Source: Pantoea anthophila
GTDB lineage: Bacteria; Pseudomonadota; Gammaproteobacteria; Enterobacterales; Enterobacteriaceae
Length of the DNA stretch: 64,000 bases
Assembly: GCF_006494375.1 (NCBI RefSeq)
Contig: NZ_VHIZ01000019.1
Location: 62,001 to 126,000, forward strand
Direction of reading: 5' to 3'
Of this stretch, positions 9,447 to 17,385 are shown one piece after another (positions within the stretch are counted from its first letter, which is position 1; every line of letters starts with the position of its first letter). A program made the translations under genes and the position numbers. The notes under the pieces are model-generated. The model did not search any database. It saw nothing but the letters and a program-made list of their open reading frames with translations, and had not been told where the DNA came from.

Positions 9447-10820
9447 ATGTCGCTGCCATCCAACGCCAATATTTTTACCGTCAGCCGTCTCAATACGACA
9501 GTGCGTCAGCTGCTGGAGAAAGAGATGGGCCTGGTCTGGATCAGCGCCGAGATCTCCAATTTCACTCAGCCGGCTTCCGGTCACTGGTACTTCACGCTGA
9601 AGGATGATGGCGCTCAGGTGCGCTGCGCCATGTTCCGCAACAGCAATCGTCGCGTCACTTTTCGTCCGCAGCACGGCCAGCAGGTGCTGGTACGCGCCAG
9701 CATCACCCTTTACGAGCCTCGTGGCGACTATCAGCTGATTGCCGAGAGTATGCATCCGGCGGGCGAAGGGCTGTTGCAGCAGCAGTTTGAACTGCTGAAG
9801 GCAAAACTGTCGACCGAAGGATTGTTCGACCCGCAGCATAAGCAGCCGCTGCCGGAACCGGCGCGTCAGGTCGGGGTGATCACCTCGGCGACCGGCGCCG
9901 CCCTGCACGATGTGTTACGCGTGCTGCATCGCCGCGATCCCTCCCTGCCCGTGGTCATCTATCCTACTGTCGTGCAGGGTGTCGATGCGCCTGCGGCTAT
10001 CGTCCGGGCGATTGAAGTCGCTAACCTGCGCAATGAATGCGACGTGTTAATTGTCGGGCGCGGCGGCGGTTCGCTGGAAGATTTGTGGAGCTTTAACGAC
10101 GAACGGGTAGCGCGCGCGATTTTTGCCAGCTGCATTCCTATCGTCAGCGCAGTCGGACACGAAACCGACGTCACCATTGCCGACTTCGTCGCAGATTTAC
10201 GCGCGCCCACACCGTCGGCCGCAGCAGAAATTGTCAGCCGCAATCAGCTTGAATTGCTGCGTCAGCTGCAGTCGCAGCAGCAGCGGCTGGAGATGGCGAT
10301 GGATTACTATCTGGCGCGCCAGCAGCGGCTTTACAGCCGCCTGGAGCATCGCCTGCAGCAGCAGCATCCGCAGCTGCGTCTGGCCCGCCAGCAGACTGCC
10401 CTCTTTCGCCTGCAGCAGCGTCTGGGTGATGCGATGGAAACCCGCCTGCGTCACGCTGCCCGTCAGCAGGATCGCCTGCAGCACCGGCTCAGTGTCCAAC
10501 AGCCGCAGCAGCGCCTGTTCGAAGCGCAGAAGCAGCTGCAAAGCTGGCACTACCGCCTGCAGCAGAGTATGACCACTCACCTGAGCAGCGGAAAACAGCA
10601 GTTTGGTCAGATGGTAGCGCAGCTGGAGGGCGTCAGTCCCCTGGCCACGCTGGCACGCGGATTCAGCGTCACGACCGACACCACCGGACAGGTGGTGAAA
10701 AAAACGGTGCAGCTGCAGAGCGGCGACCTGCTGCGCACCCGCCTGGATGATGGCTGGGTCGAAAGCCAGGTCACACAGTTACTGCCTGAGAAAAAGCGTC
10801 GCCGCAAAACCGCCTCCTGA
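9447..10820 (+). CDS. xseA: Exodeoxyribonuclease VII large subunit
   Basis: A 457-residue XseA starting at ATG 9447 ([16 protein letters not shown]), which matches the family N-terminus; a TTG at 9426 would add 7 residues. The N-terminal OB-fold ([19 protein letters not shown]) binds single-stranded DNA. The central nuclease domain has [16 protein letters not shown] and [15 protein letters not shown], followed by a long Gln/Arg-rich coiled-coil region (about residues 265-400) that binds XseB. With XseB it degrades single-stranded DNA to oligonucleotides. It is divergent from guaB, as in E. coli. The coiled coil is rich in CAG/CTG codons, giving low-complexity DNA near 10260-10600. Confidence 0.98.
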   Translation: MSLPSNANIFTVSRLNTTVRQLLEKEMGLVWISAEISNFTQPASGHWYFTLKDDGAQVRCAMFRNSNRRVTFRPQHGQQVLVRASITLYEPRGDYQLIAESMHPAGEGLLQQQFELLKAKLSTEGLFDPQHKQPLPEPARQVGVITSATGAALHDVLRVLHRRDPSLPVVIYPTVVQGVDAPAAIVRAIEVANLRNECDVLIVGRGGGSLEDLWSFNDERVARAIFASCIPIVSAVGHETDVTIADFVADLRAPTPSAAAEIVSRNQLELLRQLQSQQQRLEMAMDYYLARQQRLYSRLEHRLQQQHPQLRLARQQTALFRLQQRLGDAMETRLRHAARQQDRLQHRLSVQQPQQRLFEAQKQLQSWHYRLQQSMTTHLSSGKQQFGQMVAQLEGVSPLATLARGFSVTTDTTGQVVKKTVQLQSGDLLRTRLDDGWVESQVTQLLPEKKRRRKTAS

Positions 10821-10888
10821 CCCGTTCCGCTCTCATCGCCCTTCCTTTCCAGTTATGGCTGGTCTCATTTACCGCGTGCATTCGCCGT

Positions 10889-11084
10889 GACCGGTCTATA
10901 CTTTCTGGTACATCTCTGCTGCCAGAGCGTTTCAGATAGCCTGTCAACGTGGTCTGCCTGACGGGTCTGTACTCTCCGGTACATCTCTGCTGCCAGGGAG
11001 TTTCAGATGGCCTGTCAAAGTTGTCTGCCTGACGGGTCTATACTCTCCGGTACCTCTTTCTCAGCTGCCAAGGAGTTTCAGATG
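10889..11084 (+). repeat. 71-bp tandem repeat duplicating the protease promoter/start region
   Basis: Three direct copies begin at 10889, 10960 and 11031, an exact 71-bp period. Each has GA-CGGGTCT-TACT-CTCCGGTAC, then CTGCCA-GGAGTTTCAG and a start-codon position. Copy 1 reads ATA (10936) with a weakened GAGCGT. Copy 2 has ATG (11007) with GGGAG. Copy 3 carries a 4-bp expansion and the real ATG (11082) with AAGGAG. Because of that expansion the copy 2 ATG is in frame with the gene and 25 codons upstream, with no stop between. The array fills most of the 261-bp gap after xseA. Confidence 0.85.
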
Positions 11085-12095
11085 GCTTACTGCGTTATTC
11101 CTCCCTATATCCTTCGTAAGATCATTGCTCACGGTTCCGGTCACCAGCAGGCGCAGGCGCGTCGCACCCTCACCCACGTTCAGCACCTGATGGCAGAACA
11201 CTGGCAAAAGCCCGCCGTGGCTAAAACGGCTGCGGGCGGCCATGTGGACCGGGAAATTTATGATGCCCAGGGCAGAGAAACCCTGCCCGGTAAGCTGATT
11301 CGACAGGAGGGCCAGCCCGCCAGCGATGATGTGGCGGCTGAAGAAGCCTGGGACTACCTCGGCGTGACCTATGACTTTTTCTGGCAGGCTTATCAGCGTA
11401 ACTCGCTGGATAATCAGGGGCTGAAGCTGCTCGGTACCGTCCATTACGGGGAAAAATATCAGAACGCCTTCTGGAACGGTCAGCAGATGGTATTTGGTGA
11501 CGGTGACGGCGAAATTTTTAATCGCTTTACCATTGCGATTGATGTGGTGGCACATGAACTCGCGCATGGCGTCACGGAAAATGAAGCCGGATTGATCTAC
11601 TTTGAGCAGGCGGGCGCACTGAATGAGTCCCTGTCTGACGTCTTTGGCTCCCTGGTCAAACAGTACAGCAAGAAACAGCGCGCCGAAGAGGCGGACTGGA
11701 TTATCGGTGAAGGCCTGCTGGCAAGCGGCATCAATGGGCGCGGTTTGCGTTCAATGTCTGAACCCGGCACCGCCTACGATGACCCGATGCTGGGTAAAGA
11801 TCCGCAACCGGCGCACATGGATGACTATGTGAAAACCCGTGAAGATAATGGCGGAGTTCACATCAACTCCGGTATTCCTAACCGGGCATTTTATCTGGCG
11901 GCCACCGCGCTGGGCGGCTTTGCCTGGGAGCAGGCAGGCTACGCCTGGTATGACACCCTGTGTGACGACGAGCTGCCTCAGGATGCGGACTTTAAGACCT
12001 TTGCCCGCTTCACCGTTCAGCATGGTGAAAAGCGTTTTAATTCGTCGGTCGGCCGTGCCATTGAACAGGCGTGGAAGGAGGTTGGCGTGCTATGA
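11082..12095 (+). CDS. Protealysin-like M4 family metalloprotease
   Basis: A 337-residue thermolysin-family zinc protease without a signal peptide, like Serratia protealysin. The short propeptide starts MAYCVIPPYILRKI (the PPY/PPL-type motif of protealysin precursors). The zinc site is HELAH at 158-162 with catalytic Glu159, and the third ligand Glu182 lies in GALNESLSD with exact thermolysin spacing. The second catalytic His is in GGVHINSGIPNRAF. I chose ATG 11082 with AAGGAG; an in-frame ATG at 11007 in repeat copy 2 would add 25 residues. The stop overlaps the start of the inhibitor gene (ATGA), so protease and inhibitor are translationally coupled. A cytoplasmic or non-classically released enzyme is likely. 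Confidence 0.93.
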   Translation: MAYCVIPPYILRKIIAHGSGHQQAQARRTLTHVQHLMAEHWQKPAVAKTAAGGHVDREIYDAQGRETLPGKLIRQEGQPASDDVAAEEAWDYLGVTYDFFWQAYQRNSLDNQGLKLLGTVHYGEKYQNAFWNGQQMVFGDGDGEIFNRFTIAIDVVAHELAHGVTENEAGLIYFEQAGALNESLSDVFGSLVKQYSKKQRAEEADWIIGEGLLASGINGRGLRSMSEPGTAYDDPMLGKDPQPAHMDDYVKTREDNGGVHINSGIPNRAFYLAATALGGFAWEQAGYAWYDTLCDDELPQDADFKTFARFTVQHGEKRFNSSVGRAIEQAWKEVGVL

Positions 12096-12424
12096 GTGAA
12101 CTGCCCGAACTCACCGATGACGCCACTGTCATCGTCGCGCGTGAAGGCGGCATGGCCTTTATTCCGGGGCTGCGCGCCGAGCGTCGCTTTATGCTGGGCG
12201 ATCTGCCACCGCCTGAAAAACAGCGCGTCTGCCATGCGCTGGAACAGGCGATGCCGCTGGGTGAACCCGAGGAGAAAGCCGCGCAGGTGGGCAGTAGCGA
12301 TCAGCGCTATTTTCGCATTCAGATCCAGTACGCGACCCGCCGTGAGGTCGGCACCATTGTGCTGCTGATCCCGGAACAGGTCGCCCCTCCCGAATTGCAG
12401 GCGCTGTGGCGCGACGGCAAATAA
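12092..12424 (+). CDS. Emfourin-type protealysin inhibitor
   Basis: A 110-residue protein starting at ATG 12092, overlapping the protease stop by 4 bases (ATGA), with AAGGAGG about 10 bases upstream. Size, the beta-rich sequence (ATVIVAREGGMAFIPGLRAE ... YFRIQIQY), and the position directly behind a protealysin gene match emfourin. Emfourin is the M4-protease inhibitor described from the Serratia protealysin operon. It would bind and block the protease inside the cell. The identification relies on operon context plus family resemblance; no catalytic motif exists to check. Confidence 0.82.
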   Translation: MSELPELTDDATVIVAREGGMAFIPGLRAERRFMLGDLPPPEKQRVCHALEQAMPLGEPEEKAAQVGSSDQRYFRIQIQYATRREVGTIVLLIPEQVAPPELQALWRDGK

Positions 12425-12427
12425 GCA

Positions 12428-12453
12428 AAAAAAGGGCCGACAATGTCGGCCCT
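12428..12453. terminator. Terminator hairpin, copy A
   Basis: AGGGCCGACA-ATGTCGGCCCT (12433-12453) is a 9-10 bp stem just after the emfourin stop. Seven A precede it on the + strand, so the T-run faces the minus strand. It is nearly identical to copy B at 12652-12685. Confidence 0.65.
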
Positions 12454-12508
12454 GAGAGAGCTGATAATCCAATGTGAATCTGGCAGCAACGAATGAGCCT
12501 TTAGCGAA

Positions 12509-12609
12509 GGTAACACGGTCAGAGGAGGAAAGCGTCCCGCGTCAGGGACGGCGCGGGCCGAGCCGTCATGGATGACGGTTTTGCGACTTTCCGATCTGAC
12601 CGTGTTGCC
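12509..12609. repeat. Structured palindromic intergenic element
   Basis: The 270-bp gap between emfourin and gcd holds a roughly 100-bp element bounded by a 20-bp imperfect inverted repeat: 12512-12532 (AACACGGTCAGAGGAGGAAAG) pairs with 12587-12606. Inside are two smaller hairpins, CGTCCCGCGTCAGGGACG (12533-12550) and CCGTCATGGATGACGG (12563-12578). It has no coding frame of note. It resembles a REP/MITE-like dispersed element, but copies elsewhere cannot be checked from this window. Confidence 0.6.
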
Positions 12610-12651
12610 TGAGCATGCCCGCTCTTACAGCGAAACGGCCAGATCTTTTTC

Positions 12652-12685
12652 AAAAAAAAGGGCCGACATTGTCGGCCCTTTTCCT
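12652..12685. terminator. Terminator after gcd, copy B
   Basis: AAGGGCCGACATTGTCGGCCCTT is flanked by A-runs on the left and TTTTCCTTTT on the right, so it can stop transcripts in both directions. It sits 10 bp beyond the gcd stop and is the main gcd terminator. Confidence 0.85.
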
Positions 12686-12694
12686 TTTGCGATA

Positions 12695-15136
12695 TTACTT
12701 GCTGTCTGGCAGCGCGTAAGCAATCACGTAATCACCGCGATCCGGTGACTGACGTGCGCCACCTGCTGAGATGAGGATGTACTGCTTACCATCTTTCGGT
12801 GAGATGTAGCTCATCGGGCCACCCTGACTGCCGACCGGCAGGCGCGCTTTCCACACCTCTTTGCCAGTTGAAGAATCAAAGGCGCGCAGATAGTAATCCT
12901 GGGTACCAGCGATGAAGACCAGGCCACCCTGCGTTGCCAGCGTTCCGCCCAGCGTCGGCATACCAATTGGCATTTTCACGCCCATTTTGATACCAAACGG
13001 TCCGGTGTCCTGCACGGTACCGACCGGCACCTGCCAGACGATTTTCTGGGTTTTCATGTCGATCGCCGACAGCGTACCAAATGGCGGCTTCTGACAAGGG
13101 ATGCCCAGCGGAGACATGAAGCGGTTTTTGTTTACGGCGTACGGCGTGCCTTTCAGCGGTACTGCACCCATACCGGTGTTGATCGCTTCGCCACCGTTGC
13201 TGCCACGTGAAATGCTGTTGGTGTCAGCCGGGATCATCTGCACCCACAGGCCGAGACGCATATCGTTAACGAACAGCAGATGATTGTTAGGGTCAGTCGA
13301 CATGCTGCCCCAGTTCATTCCACCCAGCGAGCCCGGGAAGCTCAGCGACTTGTCGGTGTCCGGTACGGTGAACAGGCCGTTATAACGCATCGATTTAAAA
13401 GCAACACGGCAGGCCAGCTGATCAAACGGCGTCGCTCCCCACATGTCAGACTCTTTCAGCGTCTGGTTGCCAATCTGCGGCATGCCGGTCGAGTATGGCT
13501 GGGTTTTGGTGTACTGCTCGTTCGGGATATGGCCCTGCGGCATCGGCAGCTCTTCGACTTTGGTCAAAGGCTTACCGGTCATCCGGTCGAGCACAAAGAT
13601 CATGCCGGTTTTACCGCCGATCACCACCGCTGGCGTGGTGCTGCCATCTTTTTGCGGGAAGTCGATCAGGCTTGGCTGCATCGGCAGGTCAAAGTCCCAC
13701 AGATCGTTGTGCACGGTCTGATAGACCCACTTCTCTTTACCGGTGGTGGCATCCAGCGCCAGCACGGATGCGCCATATTTGTGATCCAGTGGGGTACGGT
13801 TCGCGCCCCAGAGGTCAACAGAGGAGCTGCCCATCGGAATGAACACGGTGTTCATGGTCGGATCGTATGACATCGGTGCCCAGGAGTTTGGCGTACTGCG
13901 GGTATACTCCTTGCCCGGCATCAGGATCGCATTCGGGTCAACGTTGCCCGGGTCAAACGCCCAGCGCATCTTGCCGGTAATAACGTCGAATCCACGCAGC
14001 ACGCCGCCCGGCATATCGGTCTGTACGTTATCCGCCACGCGTCCGCCAACCACGACAGTGGTGCCTGCCAGCGTAGGGGCTGAGGTCAGCTGATACTGCG
14101 GGTCTGGCGCCTTACCGATGCCGGCTTTCAGATCGACAATGCCGTGATCGCCAAAGTCTTCACAGAACTCACCGTTGTCGGCGTTGATGGCAATCAGACG
14201 CGCGTCGATGGTGTTCATCAGAATACGACGCTGACAGGTGTCACCGGCAGGCAGGGTAACGGCCGTTACCGGAACTGACCCCGGCTTGTCCGGCTGTTGC
14301 AGCGGTTTCGTCGCGTCAAAGTAAGCCAGACCACGGCAGCGCGGCCAGACTTCAGCCTGCGCATTGATTTCGCGTTTCCAGATCTGCTTACCGCTGTTCG
14401 CTTCCACCGCAATCACATTATTGTGTGGGGTGCAGAGATAAATCGTGTTGCCAATCTGCAACGGCGTCTGCTGATCTTCTGCGCCGTTACCGGTCGGGCT
14501 GATCGGGGTGTCACCGGTGCGAAAGGTCCAGGCAACTTTCAGATCCTTCACGTTGTCGCGGGTAATCTGGTCCAGTGCCACAAAGCGGCTGCCCTGCGGC
14601 GTATTGCCGTAGTTATCCCAGTCTTTCTGCTGTTTGGTTTTATCGACCGGAATCAGCGGCAGCTCTTCACCATTACCGGCCACGGTAGGATGCGGCTGGA
14701 ACATCTGCACCAGCGTGACCACCATGCCTGCGGCCAGCAGTGCGGAGAAGGTATAGGAAGGTTTTGCCAGTGAGGGCTTACCTTCATGCTTACGCAGTGA
14801 AGGCCAGATCAGGAAGGCCAGCAGTGTCAGTCCGGCTGGCACCATCAGGCGTGAGACCAGCGGCCAGAAATCCAGCCCGGCATCAAACAGCGACCAGATC
14901 AGCGTGCCGATAAAGACCAGCAGGAAAAGAACCGCTGCCGACGATTTGCGGCGGAAGAACTGAATTGCGGAAAGTACGATGACGATCCCCGCAATCAAAA
15001 AGTACCAGCTGCCGCCAAGCGCAACCAGTTTGCCGCCACCGATTGCAAAGAACAGACCGGTAGCAAGCAGCACCAGTCCGAGCAGCACGGATGCGATTCC
15101 CAACCCCCTGGCGGAGCGGGAGGATGTTTCAGCCAT
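12695..15136 (-). CDS. gcd: Membrane-bound PQQ-dependent glucose dehydrogenase
   Basis: An 813-residue quinoprotein of the glucose/quinate/shikimate dehydrogenase family. The N-terminus has about five membrane segments (residues 10-150), which bind ubiquinone. The periplasmic part is an eight-bladed PQQ propeller with the family motifs QQKDWDNYGNTPQGSRF, CTPHNNVIAVEANSG and GLVFIAGTQDYYLRAFD. It oxidises glucose to gluconolactone in the periplasm and passes electrons to ubiquinone; in Pantoea this underlies gluconate production and phosphate solubilisation. PQQ synthesis genes are not in this window. It stands alone, with a strong terminator behind and a dyad at its probable promoter. Gcd is the best fit, but a paralogue for another polyol cannot be excluded. 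Confidence 0.9.
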   Translation of the reverse strand: MAETSSRSARGLGIASVLLGLVLLATGLFFAIGGGKLVALGGSWYFLIAGIVIVLSAIQFFRRKSSAAVLFLLVFIGTLIWSLFDAGLDFWPLVSRLMVPAGLTLLAFLIWPSLRKHEGKPSLAKPSYTFSALLAAGMVVTLVQMFQPHPTVAGNGEELPLIPVDKTKQQKDWDNYGNTPQGSRFVALDQITRDNVKDLKVAWTFRTGDTPISPTGNGAEDQQTPLQIGNTIYLCTPHNNVIAVEANSGKQIWKREINAQAEVWPRCRGLAYFDATKPLQQPDKPGSVPVTAVTLPAGDTCQRRILMNTIDARLIAINADNGEFCEDFGDHGIVDLKAGIGKAPDPQYQLTSAPTLAGTTVVVGGRVADNVQTDMPGGVLRGFDVITGKMRWAFDPGNVDPNAILMPGKEYTRSTPNSWAPMSYDPTMNTVFIPMGSSSVDLWGANRTPLDHKYGASVLALDATTGKEKWVYQTVHNDLWDFDLPMQPSLIDFPQKDGSTTPAVVIGGKTGMIFVLDRMTGKPLTKVEELPMPQGHIPNEQYTKTQPYSTGMPQIGNQTLKESDMWGATPFDQLACRVAFKSMRYNGLFTVPDTDKSLSFPGSLGGMNWGSMSTDPNNHLLFVNDMRLGLWVQMIPADTNSISRGSNGGEAINTGMGAVPLKGTPYAVNKNRFMSPLGIPCQKPPFGTLSAIDMKTQKIVWQVPVGTVQDTGPFGIKMGVKMPIGMPTLGGTLATQGGLVFIAGTQDYYLRAFDSSTGKEVWKARLPVGSQGGPMSYISPKDGKQYILISAGGARQSPDRGDYVIAYALPDSK

Positions 15137-15314
15137 AAACTATCTCTCCTGAATAAACAGAACGTCCGGACAGGTACCGTCCGGACTCCGCGCCTTAAAC
15201 GTTCTGCGCAGAGCCCCGTTCTGTTTCAAATCAATTATAAACAGACCCGCGTCCGTAAGAATCTGAGGGCCGGAAGCCTACAGATGTGGCTGGCCCCTCC
15301 CACGACGCGGCAGG

Positions 15315-15332
15315 ATTGTACCACCTGGTACA
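15315..15332 (-). promoter_or_regulatory. gcd promoter with overlapping dyad
   Basis: On the minus strand, TTCACT (15344-15339) and TACAAT (15320-15315) form a weak -35/-10 pair with an 18-bp spacer, about 180 bp upstream of gcd. The -10 is overlapped by a perfect 7-2-7 inverted repeat TGTACCA-CC-TGGTACA (15317-15332), a plausible operator. The rest of the 301-bp gap (15137-15437) shows no gene. Confidence 0.4.
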
Positions 15333-15437
15333 TAACCGAGTGAACATATACAACTCATTTGTTACGACGTAATAGCATTTTTGCTACAAAACGGCGGGCG
15401 GGTCGGGTTCACCGGTGCGTTTAATCATAGCCAAATC

Positions 15438-15659
15438 TTACGGTGTGGACGGCTGAAACTGCACCCGCCTGCGCGAGATCAATCCATGGCCATGTTGACA
15501 AAAATAGTCGACCGCACCGCAGGCTTTCAGTACCGTCAGTGGCTGGTGACAGTCCGGACAGACGGGCTGCGCCGGATAGTGCGCACTGCAGCGGTCACAG
15601 ATAAATTCGCCGTCGCTGAGCCGCAGTGGCTGCTGACATTTTTCGCAGTGAATAGTCAC
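15438..15659 (-). CDS. yfgJ: YfgJ family zinc-ribbon protein
   Basis: A 73-residue protein starting at GTG 15659 after a very strong ribosome binding site (AGGAGGAG). It has zinc-ribbon cysteine pairs CEKC, CDRC and CPDC, then the segment VLKACGAVDYFCQHGHGLIS, nearly identical to E. coli YfgJ (DUF1407). It probably binds zinc or another metal; the cellular role is unknown. It lies beside der as in E. coli, but a terminator separates the two. An upstream in-frame start at 15707 is not supported. Confidence 0.88.
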   Translation of the reverse strand: MTIHCEKCQQPLRLSDGEFICDRCSAHYPAQPVCPDCHQPLTVLKACGAVDYFCQHGHGLISRRRVQFQPSTP

Positions 15660-15689
15660 TTTCTCCTCCTGAGCAGCGTGTTCAGCACA

Positions 15690-15717
15690 AAAAAAAGAGG
15701 GCCTCATGGCCCTCTTC
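15690..15717 (-). terminator. Terminator after der
   Basis: On the minus strand, AGAGGGCC-ATGA-GGCCCTCT (15715-15696) is followed by seven T. It starts 4 bp after the der stop and lies just upstream of yfgJ. Confidence 0.88.
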
Positions 15718-15720
15718 TCG

Positions 15721-17211
15721 TTAACGCTTATTCTTTTTCATATGCGCCATCAAACGCTTACGTTTACGCTGCTGCGTCGGCGTCAGCAGGTTACGCTTGC
15801 CTTCATAAGGGTTCTCACCCTCTTTGAACTGAATACGGATTGGCGTTCCCATCACATTCAGGGATTTGCGGAAATAGTTCATCAGGTAGCGCTTGTAAGA
15901 ATCTGGCAGATCTTTCACCTGATTCCCGTGGATGACCACGATGGGCGGGTTGTAACCACCGGCATGGGCATACTTAAGCTTAACGCGACGGCCGCGCACC
16001 AGGGGTGGCTGGTGATCGTCTGCCGCCATGTTCATGATGCGCGTCAGCAGCGAGGTGTTTACGCGCCGGGTCGAACAGTCATAGGCTTCAGTGATCGATT
16101 CAAACAGGTTACCCACGCCGCTGCCGTGCAGCGCAGAGATAAAGTGGATGCGGGCGAAATCGATAAAGCCCAGACGGAAGTCCAGCGTCTCTTTCACTTC
16201 GTCACGCACTTCCTGCGACAGGCCATCCCATTTGTTAACCACAATCACCAGCGAGCGGCCACTGTTGAGAATAAAGCCCAGCAGGGAGAGATCCTGATCC
16301 GAGATACCGGCGTGGGCGTCGATGACCAGCATCACCACGTTGGCATCTTCAATCGCCTGCAGCGTCTTGATCACCGAGAATTTCTCTACGGTGTCAGAAA
16401 TCTTGGCGCGCTTACGCACCCCGGCGGTGTCGATCAGTACGTAATCACGTCCGTCACGCTCCATCGGAATATAGATACTGTCGCGGGTGGTGCCGGGCAT
16501 ATCGTAGACCACCACGCGGTCTTCACCGAGGATACGGTTAGTAAGCGTTGACTTACCTACATTAGGACGCCCCACGATGGCCAGCTTGATAGGTAAACCT
16601 GTCGGGTCGAAGTTTTCTTCTTCCCCGGCGGCTTCCTGCTCAGCGATCTCTTCGGCGTCCAGCGCCGCCCAGTAAGCCTGGTTCTCTTCTTCTTCGGTCA
16701 GTTCGACCGGCTCAACCGTCTCCATCCACGGCAGCAGCGCCGTTTCAATCAGGCTGGTGACACCGCGACCGTGCGACGCCGCAATGGCGTGGATCTCGCC
16801 CAGGCCGAGTGAGTAGAAGTCGATAACCGCCTGATCCGGATCGAGCCCGTCAGTTTTGTTCGCCACCAGGAAAGTGGCTTTCTGGCGGGAACGCAGATGT
16901 TTAGCGATTTGCTGATCGGCGGCCATCATGCCCGCACGTGCGTCAACCATAAACAGTACGACATCCGCTTCTTCAATCGCCAGCAGTGACTGCTCAGCCA
17001 TCCGCGTTTCAACACCCTCTTCGGTGCCGTCGATACCACCGGTATCAATAACAATAAATTCGCGCCCTTCCACTTCGGCGCGACCATATTTGCGATCGCG
17101 AGTCAGTCCGGGAAAATCCGCTACCAGCGCATCACGAGTGCGGGTTAAGCGGTTAAATAGCGTAGATTTTCCCACATTGGGACGCCCAACCAGCGCGACC
17201 ACAGGTACCAT
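15721..17211 (-). CDS. der: Ribosome biogenesis GTPase Der (EngA)
   Basis: A 496-residue tandem GTPase needed for 50S subunit maturation. The first G domain has [12 protein letters not shown] (near residue 9) with DTGG and NKTD. The second has [12 protein letters not shown] near residue 213, DTAG and NKWD. A C-terminal KH-like domain and a basic tail ([15 protein letters not shown]) follow. The acidic linker between the G domains ([19 protein letters not shown]) is typical of enterobacteria. Start ATG 17211 gives the family N-terminus [17 protein letters not shown]; the frame stays open 52 codons upstream but that extension is not conserved. It follows bamB after a terminator. Confidence 0.98.
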   Translation of the reverse strand: MVPVVALVGRPNVGKSTLFNRLTRTRDALVADFPGLTRDRKYGRAEVEGREFIVIDTGGIDGTEEGVETRMAEQSLLAIEEADVVLFMVDARAGMMAADQQIAKHLRSRQKATFLVANKTDGLDPDQAVIDFYSLGLGEIHAIAASHGRGVTSLIETALLPWMETVEPVELTEEEENQAYWAALDAEEIAEQEAAGEEENFDPTGLPIKLAIVGRPNVGKSTLTNRILGEDRVVVYDMPGTTRDSIYIPMERDGRDYVLIDTAGVRKRAKISDTVEKFSVIKTLQAIEDANVVMLVIDAHAGISDQDLSLLGFILNSGRSLVIVVNKWDGLSQEVRDEVKETLDFRLGFIDFARIHFISALHGSGVGNLFESITEAYDCSTRRVNTSLLTRIMNMAADDHQPPLVRGRRVKLKYAHAGGYNPPIVVIHGNQVKDLPDSYKRYLMNYFRKSLNVMGTPIRIQFKEGENPYEGKRNLLTPTQQRKRKRLMAHMKKNKR

Positions 17212-17310
17212 AACAAAATGCCTCAATAAAAAATGAATCGCCCGAATGGCGTGATTATAACGGCTCTGGCCGTTAAGTTCAGGCTTAAGGCGCAAAGAAT
17301 ACCATGCCTG

Positions 17311-17349
17311 ACTAAAAACGAAACGGCCCCTGATTAAATCAGGAGCCGT
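17311..17349 (-). terminator. Terminator after bamB
   Basis: On the minus strand, ACGGCTCCTGA...TCAGGGGCCGT (17349-17323) forms a stem with one mismatch, followed by TTCGTTTTT. It lies 37 bp after the bamB stop and before der. Confidence 0.75.
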
Positions 17350-17385
17350 CGGAACGGAGGATTTCACCTGCCGGACGTTTACCCG

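Noticed and set aside
10260-10600. CAG/CTG-rich low-complexity stretch suspected as a repeat element
   Set aside because: It is explained by Gln/Leu/Arg-rich coiled-coil codons inside xseA.
15706-16551. A 281-codon + strand frame opposite der
   Set aside because: It lies fully over the conserved second GTPase domain of der and shows His/Val/Arg-rich noise typical of antisense frames.
17212-17367. 52-codon N-terminal extension of der
   Set aside because: It runs through the bamB terminator hairpin and is not part of the conserved Der N-terminus.
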